Positions 1 to 10,865 of a DNA stretch of 64,000 nucleotides are shown piece by piece. Where the stretch lies: contig CAVOZC010000014.1 of NCBI GenBank assembly GCA_963700865.1, positions 33,414 through 97,413 on the forward strand. The letters run 5' to 3'. The translations under genes and the position numbers were made by a program. Positions within the stretch are counted from its first letter, which is position 1. Each line of letters starts with the position of its first letter. Source of the DNA: CAVOGJ01 sp963700865 (GTDB lineage Bacteria > Planctomycetota > Planctomycetia > Pirellulales > Pirellulaceae). The notes beneath the pieces are model-generated. The model had not been told where the DNA came from. It worked only from the letters and a program-made list of their open reading frames with translations, and made no database searches.

Positions 1-622
1 CCGGGTCAATGATCTGCTCATTTTCCCACAGAGGGAGTGGCGGGTAGCCTTGCTTTCGCTTGCTGGCGGCAGGCGGCAAGTCGACGTAATCAGGATGCAG
101 GGGCCACATATCGTTTGAGTAAGGCAGTCCAAAATACTGGTCAAAGCCGTGCCGAGTGGGCAGGAATGGCGGCTGATCCCCCAGGTGCCATTTGCCAAAC
201 ATCGCAGTGGCATAACCTTGCGACTTGCATATCTCGGCAATCGTCGTTTCGTCCGCATGGATACCGATCTGACTGCGAGGCCCCAACGCCCCCAAGATAC
301 CCACGCGATTGGGGTAGCACCCGGTCAGCAGTGCGATTCGGGAAGCCGAACACACCGCTTGAGCAACGTACCAGTTGGTGAACCGCAGCCCCTGATTGGC
401 CAACTCATCGAGGTGAGGTGTGTCAAAGCCATCGGCTCCGAAGCATCCGACATCCGCATAGCCCTGATCATCGGTGAAGATCAGCACGATATTCGGATGT
501 TCCGGTGGCGGGCCGGCAGCGACGGGCGCCTGGCCGGCTCCCCACACGGCAACGATCAAGGCGAAGAAGGACGTGCCCAGCCCAAATTCCATGTCCATCG
601 AATGCATGATTCGCCGGGCCAT
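1..622 (-). CDS. Sulfatase (S1 family), N-terminal part, cut by the left window edge
   Basis: Reading the minus strand from an ATG at 622 gives an open frame to the window edge (about 207 residues). After a hydrophobic N-terminal stretch (residues about 13-36, a likely signal peptide) comes the sulfatase start NIVLIFTDDQGYADVG, whose paired Asp residues are calcium ligands in this family. CSASR at residues 91-95 is the formylglycine motif; Cys91 would be oxidised to the catalytic residue. GKWHLG follows. The family hydrolyses sulfate esters, often on sulfated polysaccharides; the substrate cannot be read here. The ATG overlaps the stop of the upstream permease (TAATG), which suggests translational coupling. 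The C-terminal two thirds lie outside the window. Confidence 0.93.
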   Translation of the reverse strand, partial: MARRIMHSMDMEFGLGTSFFALIVAVWGAGQAPVAAGPPPEHPNIVLIFTDDQGYADVGCFGADGFDTPHLDELANQGLRFTNWYVAQAVCSASRIALLTGCYPNRVGILGALGPRSQIGIHADETTIAEICKSQGYATAMFGKWHLGDQPPFLPTRHGFDQYFGLPYSNDMWPLHPDYVDLPPAASKRKQGYPPLPLWENEQIIDP

Positions 623-2564
623 TAGATGATCAATCGCACGCCGCCCAATTCAGCCAGGCCGAAACTCAGTTTTCCGCCTGGCGAACCGATGAACATCAGA
701 TTGGTGGGCACATTCCACTCGTCTGACAGGCGTTGAATCAGCTCGGGCCCGAATTGGCCTTCTATGGCGACAAACTCCACGTCGATTTCCGGATAGGCTT
801 CATCAAGAAAGCCAAGGTCCTGGGCGAGTTTCTCGGGGACATCCGCCGTGTCATTCACCACGGTGACAACTTTAATGCGATTGGTGTCTTCATTCTCCGC
901 CACGTACAGCATGGCATTGTTCAAATTGGCGATATTATCGCCGCGGGTAAAGAACACGACTTGCTGCGAATTGATTTCTTCGATCTTCGTGCGGACAAAT
1001 TTCGCCGTGGCGTTCAGCGGACCGATCAGCGCGGACGCGGCCGCGCGGACCATCGACAGGCAGAGTTTCAGCAGCGGAATACGGTAAAGCATGACCGCAA
1101 TCGCCGCCATCGTCGGAATGAAATAGTAGAGAAACACCTTCAGATGTTCGGGCTGACGGACGGCGTTGCCGACCAGCCCCGTCAATACCGCGGCGATGGC
1201 CACCACCACGGAGAACCACGAGGCCTGAATCGGCCGGGGCAACTTGGCTCGCTTTACCTTCAGCAGAATATTGCCGATGCCAAACAGGGCCATCACCGTC
1301 AGAAACGAGATCGTATAGACACCCGCCAGGGCTCCGATCTCGCCCTCCGTGATCAGCAGCACCGACACCGACATGAGAAAAAACATAATCAAGATTCGAT
1401 GCGTCGTGCCTCGTCGATTCGTCTTGAGTAGGAACTGAGGCAGGCAGCGGTCGAGTGTCATTCGATGGACCAGCCCATTAACACCAACGAAACTCGTCAG
1501 CACCGCACCGCTCAGTACCAGCACCGCATCCACTCGGACAAGCCACGAAAGGGGCTTGCCACACCAGGCTCCGCCGGCGACCTCGGCCATTTTTGACAGC
1601 AGCATGGTTTCATACTGCGGGTCTTGCTGGATCGTGGTGACGGGAATCAGGGCTAAAGCCAGAAACGCCATCGTGGGGTTGAAGAACGACACCGCCATCC
1701 ACATGTTTCGCAGCGTCTTGGGAAATACACCGGGCTGCTGCTCTTCCACGAAATTCGCCGAACTCTCAAAGCCGGAGATGCCAAGCAGCGCCACCGCGAA
1801 GCCAAAGAAGATTGCGGCGGGCAAGGTGATCGGTTTCAGCTGAGCCAAGGGTGCCTCATGATCTGGGTGCTTCGTGGCGGTCTCGCCGCCGACCATATCC
1901 GCATTCACAGCTTCTTCCAGCGGCGCCTCTTCGGTAATCACCCGCGTTTGCAGCGGGGCTGACCAGTTGGCACTCAGGGTTTGCATGCCTCCCTTGGAGA
2001 AAAAGACAAACATCAGGCCAAATAACAGCAGCAGGGAAAGTGTGGCGAGATGCGTTACAAAGATGCCAATCGCGACGCGCGACGATTCCGAGATGCCCAA
2101 GATCGTCAAACCGGTGAAAATAGCGAGCAGCACCATGGTGGCGATGATCACGGGCCAGCCGTGGGGAAAGCCCGCGTAGTGCATGGCTTCACCCGCGGAG
2201 ATCACCGCCGTGGCCATATAGGACAAGATGGTCAGGCAAGCCGCCATCGATGCCCGCGACTTGCTCGTTGTATTCAGGAGTGCGTTGTAGGCTCCACCGT
2301 TCAGAGGCAGCGCCCGACAACTTCGCCATAGATGGCTCGAAACAGAAACAGGAGGGCTGCCACAATCAGCAGAGCCAGAGGCGCCAATTTGCCAGCCGCA
2401 ATGATTGCCAGGGCCGAGACATACAGGCAGGAGCTGGTGATGTCGTTGCCGCAGATCGCCGTCGAGGCGAACTCGCCGAGTTGGTGGTGCCCATGCTCCG
2501 CGGCGGCGGGCACGGCAGGCCCGTGTCGTCGCTCGGAAGTCGTCGGCGGACTATTCGCTGCCAT
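622..2564 (-). CDS. APC-superfamily amino acid permease with Usp-like C-terminal tail, one frameshift
   Basis: The ORF opens at 2564 with the first transmembrane region (ICGNDITSS..YVSALAI) and reaches IYGEVVG, where the frame ends in a stop at 2301-2303. The next frame carries on exactly where a permease should (ALPLNGGAYNALLN) and runs to 622. One missing G in the GGG run near 2312 explains the break. The joined protein is about 647 residues: many hydrophobic segments, then a soluble tail of about 110 residues from NSQQVVFFT resembling a universal-stress-protein fold. APC permeases are proton- or sodium-coupled amino acid or amine carriers. The start lies 14 bp inside the TPR gene and the stop overlaps the sulfatase start, so the three probably form one operon. 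The frameshift is more likely a read error than decay, because both halves look well conserved. Confidence 0.82.
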
Positions 2565-3402
2565 CAGTATTGCTGTCGGTCGAAGGCGGACGATCCTCGG
2601 AGGCATCGAGAACGGCGGCATCCTCGGAAATTTCCGCGGCCGGGCTATTCGCCTCCGCAGAGCCGCCTGCTTCCGGCGCTTGTGGCACCCCGGCCCGCGT
2701 CTCATCCAACACCGACACGTCAGGCAGTTGCAGTTCAGGATCGGCTGGCAAATCGGCGTACGGGGATGGCGGCCGTATACTCGAGCCCCCCAAGGGATTC
2801 GGCTGCGGAACGACCGGCTGTTGCTCCATAAACCAATTGTAGAAGGCCGTGGTGTCTGGATGATTCAGAAACGCAATGCGTTCCTTCGACGTCTGGGCCA
2901 AGGAGGAATCGGGCCATCGCGTCACTACCTTCTCGTAGGTCGCCACGGCATCGTCGAACTCGTTCAACGCCTCCTGCGCTTGTGCCAACCCCAGTAGCGA
3001 CCGCTGCTTTAAGAGTTCCGTGGTCGCCATGTTGCCGGCCGATTCGTAATCTTCTCGCGCCCGCTTCAGCAACTCGATGGCCGCGGCCCGATCGAAGTAC
3101 ATATTGCGCGAACCGGTCGCCAAGGCAATATCCCCGGCCGACTGCATACCCCAGGCGGCGGCTTCCGTTTTTGGAAAGCGGCCGCCCAGTCCTCGCAGAC
3201 TTTCCATGTCTTGTTCCGCAGCCGCCGTCATGTACGCTTGCCACCCTTCCTGCAATTGCCGCTGCTTGTTTCCTCGCATGCCGGTGAGGGCAATCCACAA
3301 GGCTGCGGCCAATAAGACGACCGCCGAGATTCCCTGAACATACGGCCGGATTTTGTCCGACATCAGAAACCGTACGAGTTCATTTTCGTTTTCGCTCTTC
3401 AT
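2551..3402 (-). CDS. Membrane-anchored tetratricopeptide repeat protein
   Basis: The protein has 283 residues. One transmembrane helix (about residues 22-42, VQGISAVVLLAAALWIAL) follows a short charged N-terminus. An alpha-helical TPR-type region follows (about 50-190); the clearest motif is ALNEFDDAVATYEKVVTRWP. The C-terminal 80 residues are rich in Pro, Ala, Ser and acidic residues and probably disordered. The architecture resembles YfgM-type tail-out scaffold proteins of the cell envelope. I chose the ATG at 3402 because translation upstream of it is low-complexity and overlaps the divergent helicase region. The stop lies inside the permease start, so it is the first gene of the TPR-permease-sulfatase operon. 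The exact partner or role cannot be read from sequence. Confidence 0.75.
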   Translation of the reverse strand: MKSENENELVRFLMSDKIRPYVQGISAVVLLAAALWIALTGMRGNKQRQLQEGWQAYMTAAAEQDMESLRGLGGRFPKTEAAAWGMQSAGDIALATGSRNMYFDRAAAIELLKRAREDYESAGNMATTELLKQRSLLGLAQAQEALNEFDDAVATYEKVVTRWPDSSLAQTSKERIAFLNHPDTTAFYNWFMEQQPVVPQPNPLGGSSIRPPSPYADLPADPELQLPDVSVLDETRAGVPQAPEAGGSAEANSPAAEISEDAAVLDASEDRPPSTDSNTDGSE

Positions 3403-3634
3403 CGCCGTCTCAGCGTTAAGGATGCAAGGGTGCGATCGACTGGTCCCGGGACAGGTCGCAACAAACCTGACTCGCCGAAACCCGAAAGTATACGATTCGT
3501 GGCGCAACAGCGTCAAGATCGCTGACGACTCGACCCTTCGCGCCGTGCCACGCAGGGAGTACGATCGACGGCCCGCCCAGGCGGTGTTGCTGCGGCACGC
3601 CGACTTCATGCCATTCTCCAGGGAATTCCCTCGC

Positions 3635-5704
3635 ATGCGTCAGGACGACCTGCTGAGTCAGCTCAATCCACCGCAGCAAGATGCGGTGCGCACCCGCTCG
3701 GGGCCACTGCTCGTCCTGGCCGGCGCCGGCTCGGGAAAAACCCGCGTTGTCACCTACCGGATCGCGCGACTGATTAAAGGCGGCACTCGCGCCGACCGGA
3801 TTCTGGCCGTCACGTTCACGAACAAGGCGGCCAATGAAATGCAACAGCGGGTTGCGGAACTGATCGGCAAGCGGCGTAAGGTGGCGCCCGAAATCTCCAC
3901 CTTTCACGCACTTTGCGTCCGCATTCTGCGGCGTCACATCGAACACCTTGGCTATCCGCCGCGGTTCACGATTTACGCGGGCGGTCAGCAAGAAAGCCTG
4001 GCGCGAAAGGTGCTTCGCGAAGTCAGTGTTCCCACGGCGGCTCTGAAGCCATCCGAGTTGATCTTTCAAATCAGTCACTGGAAAAATCGCGGACTGCGGC
4101 CGGCGGAAGCCGCCGCGATCGCCGAAAACGACAAACAGCATCTCGCCGCCATGGCGTATCGCCGATATCAGCGTGAACTAAAAAACCTGGCCGCCGTCGA
4201 TTTCGACGATCTACTCCTCTGTACCGAGGAACTTTTCACGAAGTTCGCCGACGTGCGACGCGCGGAAGCGGCACGATTCGACCATATCATGGTCGACGAG
4301 TATCAGGACACCAACGGCTGTCAGTATCGGATCGTGCGGGCGCTGGCCGCGGGCCACCGCAACCTGTGCGTCGTGGGAGACGACGATCAATCGATTTACG
4401 GCTGGCGGGGTGCGGAAGTGGCCCACATCCTCCGCTTCTCCCAGGACTGGCCCGAGGCCAAGGTCGTGCGACTGGAGGACAATTATCGCTCGACCGCCGC
4501 AATCCTCGAACTTTCAAACCGTTTGATTCAATTCAACCAGACCAGACACGACAAGCTGCTGCGAGCGGCCCGGCCTAATGGCGAAAGGCCTCGTATCCTG
4601 CAATTCAAGGATGAAGTCGAGGAAGCGCGGGAGATCGTCGCGGATATCCGCCGCCAGATCGCGGCCAAACGTTTCGAGCCCGGCCAATCGGCGATTTTGT
4701 TTCGCACGAACGAACAGCCCCGAGCGTTCGAGTCTGAACTGCGCCGCTGCCAACAGCCATACGTCGTTATCGGAGGTATGTCTTTCTTCGATCGACGTGA
4801 AGTCCGCGATGTCCTGGCCTACCTACGCGTCCTCGCCGATCCGCACGACGAACCGTCACTGCTGAGAATTCTCAACACGCCGCCCCGCGGTATCGGCTCG
4901 AAGTCGATCGAAGCGCTCATCGCAACGGCCGTCACTTCCCGTCGCCCGCTCTGGGATTGTCTGCGCCAGGTCGCGGATCGCTCGGCAACCGACAGCGGCC
5001 AGGCCGCGATGCGACGGTTCGTACACATGACCAATGACTATCGGGGCCGATTGAAGACTCAGTCGAAGGTGCAAGTTTTTCGCGATCTACTCGAGCACAT
5101 CCACTACCGCGGAGAGATCGCGCGGCTCTACCAGACTCCCGAAGATCGTGACTCGCGGTGGGCAGCGATCGAAGAAGTTGCCAACGAGCTGGCCGCGTTT
5201 GAAAAAAGGAAGGGTAGAAAAATGTCCCTCAACGATTTTCTTAACGATTTGGCCGTCACGGGACTCGATAGCAAAAACGAAAAAGACTCCCAATTGAAAC
5301 GGAATGCCGTCGTGCTAATGACGCTGCATGCCGCCAAAGGACTTGAATTTCCCAATGTCTATCTGGTAGGACTCGAAGAGGGGATATTACCGCACCATCG
5401 CAGCGTCAAGGCCGAAGACCTCACCGCAATCGAAGAGGAACGACGACTCTGCTACGTTGGGCTGACGCGTGCCGAGGATCGACTGAACCTCTCCCTGGCA
5501 TTGACTCGACGCAAATGGGGAAAACCGCGGCCCACCGAACCCAGCCGTTTCTTGTTTGAAATGATTGGCCAAGCCGATAATCCCCACCGCAAACGCCGGG
5601 TTGACCTTGGCGGTCCACGCCCCGCGACCAGTGCTCATTCCGCGAAATCTGCTAATTCCGCAAGCACTCCTAAGCCGACCAGCGGAAATCGTTACAAACG
5701 TTGA
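3635..5704 (+). CDS. UvrD/Rep-family superfamily 1A DNA helicase
   Basis: The protein has 689 residues, close to the size of Rep (about 670). All SF1A motifs are visible: Walker A AGAGSGKT at residues 29-36, motif Ia AVTFTNKAANEM, Walker B MVDEYQDTN, motif III VVGDDDQSIYGWRGA, motif IV NYRST, motif V TLHAAKGLEF and motif VI YVGLTRAEDRL. These enzymes unwind DNA 3'-5' in nucleotide excision repair, replication restart and mismatch repair. The C-terminus ends in a basic, Ser-rich tail without the PcrA/UvrD Tudor signature, so Rep-like or UvrD-like cannot be decided. I prefer ATG 3635 to ATG 3608 because AGGGA lies just upstream and the helicase fold starts immediately after it. It lies 27 bp before the Uup gene on the same strand. 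Confidence 0.93.
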   Translation: MRQDDLLSQLNPPQQDAVRTRSGPLLVLAGAGSGKTRVVTYRIARLIKGGTRADRILAVTFTNKAANEMQQRVAELIGKRRKVAPEISTFHALCVRILRRHIEHLGYPPRFTIYAGGQQESLARKVLREVSVPTAALKPSELIFQISHWKNRGLRPAEAAAIAENDKQHLAAMAYRRYQRELKNLAAVDFDDLLLCTEELFTKFADVRRAEAARFDHIMVDEYQDTNGCQYRIVRALAAGHRNLCVVGDDDQSIYGWRGAEVAHILRFSQDWPEAKVVRLEDNYRSTAAILELSNRLIQFNQTRHDKLLRAARPNGERPRILQFKDEVEEAREIVADIRRQIAAKRFEPGQSAILFRTNEQPRAFESELRRCQQPYVVIGGMSFFDRREVRDVLAYLRVLADPHDEPSLLRILNTPPRGIGSKSIEALIATAVTSRRPLWDCLRQVADRSATDSGQAAMRRFVHMTNDYRGRLKTQSKVQVFRDLLEHIHYRGEIARLYQTPEDRDSRWAAIEEVANELAAFEKRKGRKMSLNDFLNDLAVTGLDSKNEKDSQLKRNAVVLMTLHAAKGLEFPNVYLVGLEEGILPHHRSVKAEDLTAIEEERRLCYVGLTRAEDRLNLSLALTRRKWGKPRPTEPSRFLFEMIGQADNPHRKRRVDLGGPRPATSAHSAKSANSASTPKPTSGNRYKR

Positions 5705-5731
5705 TTACGCCCGCCCGAGCCAGCACCTCTC

Positions 5732-7543
5732 ATGCCTCTTGTCACCATCCGCGACCTGACCATCGGCTTTCGCGGACCACCGCTGCTGGAAGATGTCTCG
5801 TGCCTGATCGACGCCGGCGAACGCATCGGTCTGCTCGGTCGCAACGGCGCCGGCAAAACCACCTTCATGCGGATCCTGCAGCGACAATTGACGCCCGATC
5901 ACGGAGAGGTGTCGTTTGCACCACAGACCATTGTGACGCTCCTGCCTCAGGACGTTCCACAAGAGCTGCAAGGATCAATACGGAGCGTTGTCGCGGCAGG
6001 GCTGGACCTGCCTGAGTTGCGAGAACAGCCTGAGTGGGAGCAAGACCAGTGGATCGCCCAAATACTCTCACGCATGGAGCTGGACGAGTCCGCCGACTTC
6101 GGGCCGCTCTCCTCGGGCATGAAGCGGCGAGTCCTCCTCGCTCGTTCCCTCGTCGCTCGACCACAATTGTTGCTGCTCGACGAACCAACGAATCATCTGG
6201 ATATTGATGCCATTCGCTGGCTCGAGGATTTTCTGCTGAAATGGCCCAGCAGCTTGCTGTTTGTGACGCACGACCGCATGTTTCTCCGCAAACTGGCGAC
6301 TCGAATCCTGGAAATCGATCGCGGTCAGCTGTTTGACTGGTCCTGCGACTACGATACCTTTTTGCGGCGCAAGGAAGCGGCCCTCGAAGCACAGGAAAAG
6401 CAGGACGCACTTTTTGACAAGCGGCTGAACGAGGAGGAACGCTGGATCCGACAAGGCATCAAAGCGCGCCGCACCCGCAACGAAGGGCGCGTCAAGGCCC
6501 TGAAAGAAATGCGCCGCGAGCGAAGCCGGCGGCGGGCCGATCCGGGACAAGTGCGACTGAAGATACAACAAGCCGAAAAGAGCGGCATGCTGGTAGCGAA
6601 CGTCGAAAATATCTCGTTTGGCTATCAAGAAGAAAAATGCATCGACGGTTTCACCACGATGCTGACCCGCGGTGACAAGGTAGGAATCATCGGCCCGAAT
6701 GGTGTCGGCAAGACAACCCTGCTGAAACTGCTACTCGGCCAATTACAACCCCAGGAAGGGACGATTCGGCTGGGCACGAATCTGCGTATCGCCTACTTCG
6801 ATCAGTTGCGGGAACAGTTGGACGAAGCGGGCACCGTGCAGGACAATGTGGCCGATGGTTATGACACGGTGGAAACGGGTAGCGGCAAGCAACACGTGAT
6901 CGGATATCTGCAGAATTTCCTTTTCACGCCCGAGCGGGCACGCACACCGGTTCGCTACCTCAGCGGGGGCGAACGGAATCGACTGCTGCTGGCGCGACTC
7001 TTCGCCAAGCCGGCGAATGTCATTGTGCTCGATGAACCGACCAACGACCTGGATAGCGAAACGCTCGAACTGCTCGAGGAACGGGTCGCCGACTTTGAGG
7101 GCACGGTGATTGTGGTCAGCCACGATCGCGAATTTCTCAATAACGTGGTGACGAGTACGATTGTGTTCGAGCCGGCAGGTGTGAAAGAGTATGTGGGTGG
7201 TTATGACGATTGGCTGAGGCAGCGGGCGGTGGCCGACGAGGCGGTGGCTGCGGGAAGACTTGCCACGGTCGATGCGGCGGCCAAGCCACGGGCAGTCGAT
7301 AACAGCGTATCCCCGTCAGCAAAACGGCTCTCGTTTCATGAAAAAGGCGAGTTGGCGGCGCTGCCCGCGACGATCGAACGACTCGAAGCCGAGATCGCGG
7401 CGCTGCATGAAGCCATGTCGCAAAGCGATTTTTACCAGCAGCCGCGCGAGCAGATTGCGGCTGAGCAGCAACGACTGGCGGCACTCGAAACGGAGCTGGC
7501 CGCGACCTACACCCGCTGGGAAGAGCTCGAATCACGATCATGA
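5732..7543 (+). CDS. uup: ABC-F ATPase, Uup type
   Basis: The protein has 603 residues and two ATP-binding cassettes in one chain with no membrane segments, as in the ABC-F family. Cassette 1 has Walker A GRNGAGKTT (about 36-44), signature LSSGMKRR and Walker B LLLLDEPTNHLD. Cassette 2 has GPNGVGKTT, LSGGERNR and VIVLDEPTNDLD. Between them lies the basic helical linker typical of ABC-F proteins (KARRTRNEGRVKALKEM). The last 75 residues (SFHEKGELAALPATIERLEAEIAAL region, split here by charge) form the coiled coil that binds nucleic acid in Uup. ABC-F proteins act on ribosomes, or in Uup's case also on branched DNA and transposon excision. It follows the helicase gene after 27 bp and is probably co-transcribed with it. 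Confidence 0.93.
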   Translation: MPLVTIRDLTIGFRGPPLLEDVSCLIDAGERIGLLGRNGAGKTTFMRILQRQLTPDHGEVSFAPQTIVTLLPQDVPQELQGSIRSVVAAGLDLPELREQPEWEQDQWIAQILSRMELDESADFGPLSSGMKRRVLLARSLVARPQLLLLDEPTNHLDIDAIRWLEDFLLKWPSSLLFVTHDRMFLRKLATRILEIDRGQLFDWSCDYDTFLRRKEAALEAQEKQDALFDKRLNEEERWIRQGIKARRTRNEGRVKALKEMRRERSRRRADPGQVRLKIQQAEKSGMLVANVENISFGYQEEKCIDGFTTMLTRGDKVGIIGPNGVGKTTLLKLLLGQLQPQEGTIRLGTNLRIAYFDQLREQLDEAGTVQDNVADGYDTVETGSGKQHVIGYLQNFLFTPERARTPVRYLSGGERNRLLLARLFAKPANVIVLDEPTNDLDSETLELLEERVADFEGTVIVVSHDREFLNNVVTSTIVFEPAGVKEYVGGYDDWLRQRAVADEAVAAGRLATVDAAAKPRAVDNSVSPSAKRLSFHEKGELAALPATIERLEAEIAALHEAMSQSDFYQQPREQIAAEQQRLAALETELAATYTRWEELESRS

Positions 7544-7705
7544 ACTTACGCGAGGTGGGTTCCCCAAACGGGTCCCTTGCCCCGCGATGTGACCTGGCGC
7601 GGGTAAATCGGCGGAAGACCCCACGCCGGTGCGCTGGCCCTGATCAACAACCGGCGCGTCGTTGCATCTGCGCGTAAAAACGCCCGGCCACGGTGACACG
7701 AGCCC

Positions 7706-10700
7706 TCAGCGAAAGTCTCGCGATTTGGTCGCCAGTGCCGGCGTTTCCACAAACTCGCCCAAGTCGATCACTCGATGCACCACCACATGAATGACTGAGT
7801 ATTTTGACTCGACCCGTCCATAGGCCACCCAAGCCGGACTGCGGCGGACGGTGGTATAAAACCGCTCCCATGTTTTCTGGTGCACTACGAGATTGATCGT
7901 ACCGGTCTCGTCCTCCAGCGTGACAAACGTGATGCCCTTGGCGGTCGAGGGACGTTGCCGTAACAAGACGATGCCAGCCACGCATACGAGACGGTCGTTG
8001 GGAAGATCGGCCAACTGTTCCGCCGTGACGATATGTCGCTCTCGCAGCGGCTCGCGGAAAAAAGAGAGCGGATGACTGCGGAGCGACAATCCGGTAGCGT
8101 CGTAGTCGGCAAACACGTTTTCCAACTCACCCAGTTCCGGCAGTTCCACGGGCGGTTCGTCATAGGCCGGCAAGGCATCAAACAGAGGCATGTCACGAGG
8201 CTGGGCTTCTTGCGACAGCGCCTCCCAAAGGGCCTGCCGCCGATCTCGTCCCAGGGAGCCAAAAGCATCGGCTTGGGCCAACCGCGTCATCACACTGCGG
8301 CTTAAACGTGTCCGCCGCGCGAAGTCTCCCTGGGACGTGAAAGGCCGCTGCCTCCGGGCATGGCAAATGGCAGCCACGCTTTGGGCCGACAATCCCACCA
8401 TCAGACGCATCCCCAGGCGAAGTGCCAACCGCGTCCCAGTCGCCGATGTGCCTGGTTCGAGCGTGCAATCCCATTCGCTGGCGTTGACATCGAGCGGGTG
8501 AACTTCCACCTGATGCTCGCGGGCATCCCGAATGAGCTGTGCGGGGGCGTAAAACCCCATGGGCTGGCTATTGATGATGGCCGCCGCATAGGCGGCCGGA
8601 TAGTAGCGTTTTAAATAAGCCGAAACGTAGACGAGCAGTGCGAAGCTGGCGGCATGGGATTCTGGAAATCCATATTCGCCAAAGCCGCGAATCTGTTGAA
8701 AGACCTGCTGCGCGAACGACTCGGGCAGTCCACGCGCGCGCATGCCATCGATGAGCTTCTCACGGAACTTTTCCATCACACCCGTTTTTCGCCACTTCCC
8801 CATGGCTCGTCGCAATTGATCGGCTTCCCCTGGTGTAAATCCGGCGGCCACCACGGCCAACCGCATCGCTTGCTCCTGAAAGATCGGCACGCCGAGTGTC
8901 TTTTCCAGCACCTGGCGGATTTCCGGTGTGGCATATTCGACCGGTTCGTCACCTCCGCGGCGGCGGAGATAGGGGTGGACCATTTGGCCTTGGATCGGTC
9001 CGGGACGGACGATCGCCACTTCGATCACCAGATCGTAATAACAGCGGGGCCGCAGTCTCGGAAGCATGCTCATCTGGGCTCGACTTTCAATCTGAAATAA
9101 ACCGATCGTGTCGGCCGCACAGATCATGTCGTAGACCGCCGGATCTTCGGCCGGGATATTGGCGAGCGTCAGTTCCCGTCCCGTATGCTGTTTGACCAGC
9201 GCGAAGCAACGGCGGATGGCGGAGAGCATCCCCAGGCCGAGACAATCGACTTTGAGAATCCCCAAATCGTCGAGATCATTCTTATCCCAACCGATCACGG
9301 TGCGATCCTCCATGGCCGCGTTTTCGATCGGGACGAGCTCACACAAGGGCCCCTCCGTCATCACCATCCCGCCCACATGCTGCGAGAGATGGCGAGGGAA
9401 GCCGATCAGCTCGTTCACCACCGTGATCAGCCGCCGGCCGTGGTCGGATTCTGGATCGATCCCCACCTGGGCACAGCGCTCGGGCAGCTTTTCCTCATGC
9501 ACATACCCTTCGACCTGCTTGGCCAGCGCGTCGACCCGATCGAGTGACAGGCCAAGCGCCTTGCCAGCATCGCGGATGGCGGATCGCACGCGATACGTCG
9601 TCACGACCGCGGTCATGCCCGCTCGCTCCCGCCCGTACTTCTCGTATAGATACTGAATGACCTCTTCGCGACGCTCATGCTCGAAATCGATATCAATGTC
9701 CGGAGCCTCGTTGCGTTCGCGACTGACAAACCGTTCAAAAAGTACGTCCATGCGTGCCGGATCGACAGAGGTGACGCCCAGGCAATAGCAGACGGCCGAG
9801 TTGGCGGCCGATCCACGACCCTGACAGAGAATGCCGCGGCTGCGGGCGAATCGCACCAGGTCCCAGACGGTAAGAAAGTAGGCTTCGTAATGCAGTTCCC
9901 GGATCAGATCGAGTTCATACTGCAACAGGTCTCGTACCTTGTCGGCAATTCCTTCCGGATACCGCTGGGCGGCTCCCTCCCAGGTCAACTGGCGGAGGTG
10001 TTCGAAAGGCGTCATCCCAACCGGTGCCAACTCTCGTGGATACTGATAGCGGAGCTCTTCCAGGCGAAATTGGCAGCGCTCCGCGATCTCGACCGTCCGC
10101 GCCACGGCCTCGGGAGCGGTCGCAAACAACCGCGCGATGGTGGCGGGTCGGCGGAGATGCCGCTCGGCGTTCGCAAAACGGTGATCACCGGCGGCCGCCA
10201 CACGCGTGCCGTTCCGAATCGCGACCAGCACGTCGTACAACAGCATCCGCTCCGGGATGTGGTAGTGCACATCGCCGCACGCGACCAGCGGCAAGCGGGA
10301 ATCGGCCGCCAGCCGCTGGATTGCCGTCAGCGTCGATCCATCATCGGCCTGGCGATGGAGGCTGGTAAGCAAATAGCCCCGCTCTCCGAAGATGTCGCGA
10401 AATGTGCCCAGGTGGAACCGCAGAATGTCGCGATCCAAGCCTTGCAGTGGCTCGTCCGCATCGTTCTGCTGGCGCGGGAAGCCGAGGGACCAGCCCGGCC
10501 AGCAAGCCCTCGCTGTGCTGGGCGATATCGTCGAGGGTCAGGCGGCAATCTCCTTTTTCCGCGCGGCGGCGGCCCACCGTAAGTAACCGCGAGAGTCGCT
10601 TGTAAGCGTCGAGCCGGGGCACCCAGAGCACGATGGGCGGCGCGTCGATCGGCTGGACTTCGGCACCGTAGATCAAGGGCAAATCGGTCTCTCTGGCTGC

Positions 10701-10856
10701 TGTCCACGCCCGCACAATGCCGCTGAGTGAATGGAGATCGGTGATCGCCAGCGCGCGATAGCCCAGCTGGACGGCTCGCGCGACCAGCTCATCGGCATGC
10801 GAAGCACCCGTCAGGAAAGAAAAATTGGTTTTGCACCGCAGTTCGGCGTACATCAT
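7706..10856 (-). CDS. dnaE2: Error-prone DNA polymerase DnaE2, one frameshift
   Basis: The N-terminus (ATG 10856, MYAELRCKTNFSFLTGASH) is the PHP domain of C-family polymerases. The frame breaks after GLVPRLP near 10477 in a CCC run; dropping one C restores RQQNDADEP and the rest of the protein. The joined length is about 1,050 residues, as expected for DnaE2. Visible motifs are CQGRGSAANSAVCYCLGV, the catalytic PDIDIDFEHERREEV, a fingers region, and a C-terminal OB fold ending in the family's SRDF tail. DnaE2 carries out translesion synthesis in the ImuA-ImuB-DnaE2 mutasome. It follows imuB by 9 bp. The 162 bp between its stop and the uup stop hold no clear terminator. The frameshift is probably an assembly or read error. 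Confidence 0.92.
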
Positions 10857-10865
10857 GGCAGGTTG

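Noticed and set aside
622..2564. Permease as a true pseudogene
   Set aside because: Only one single-base shift separates two well-kept halves, and the same kind of shift occurs in core genes of the window; error is the simpler explanation.
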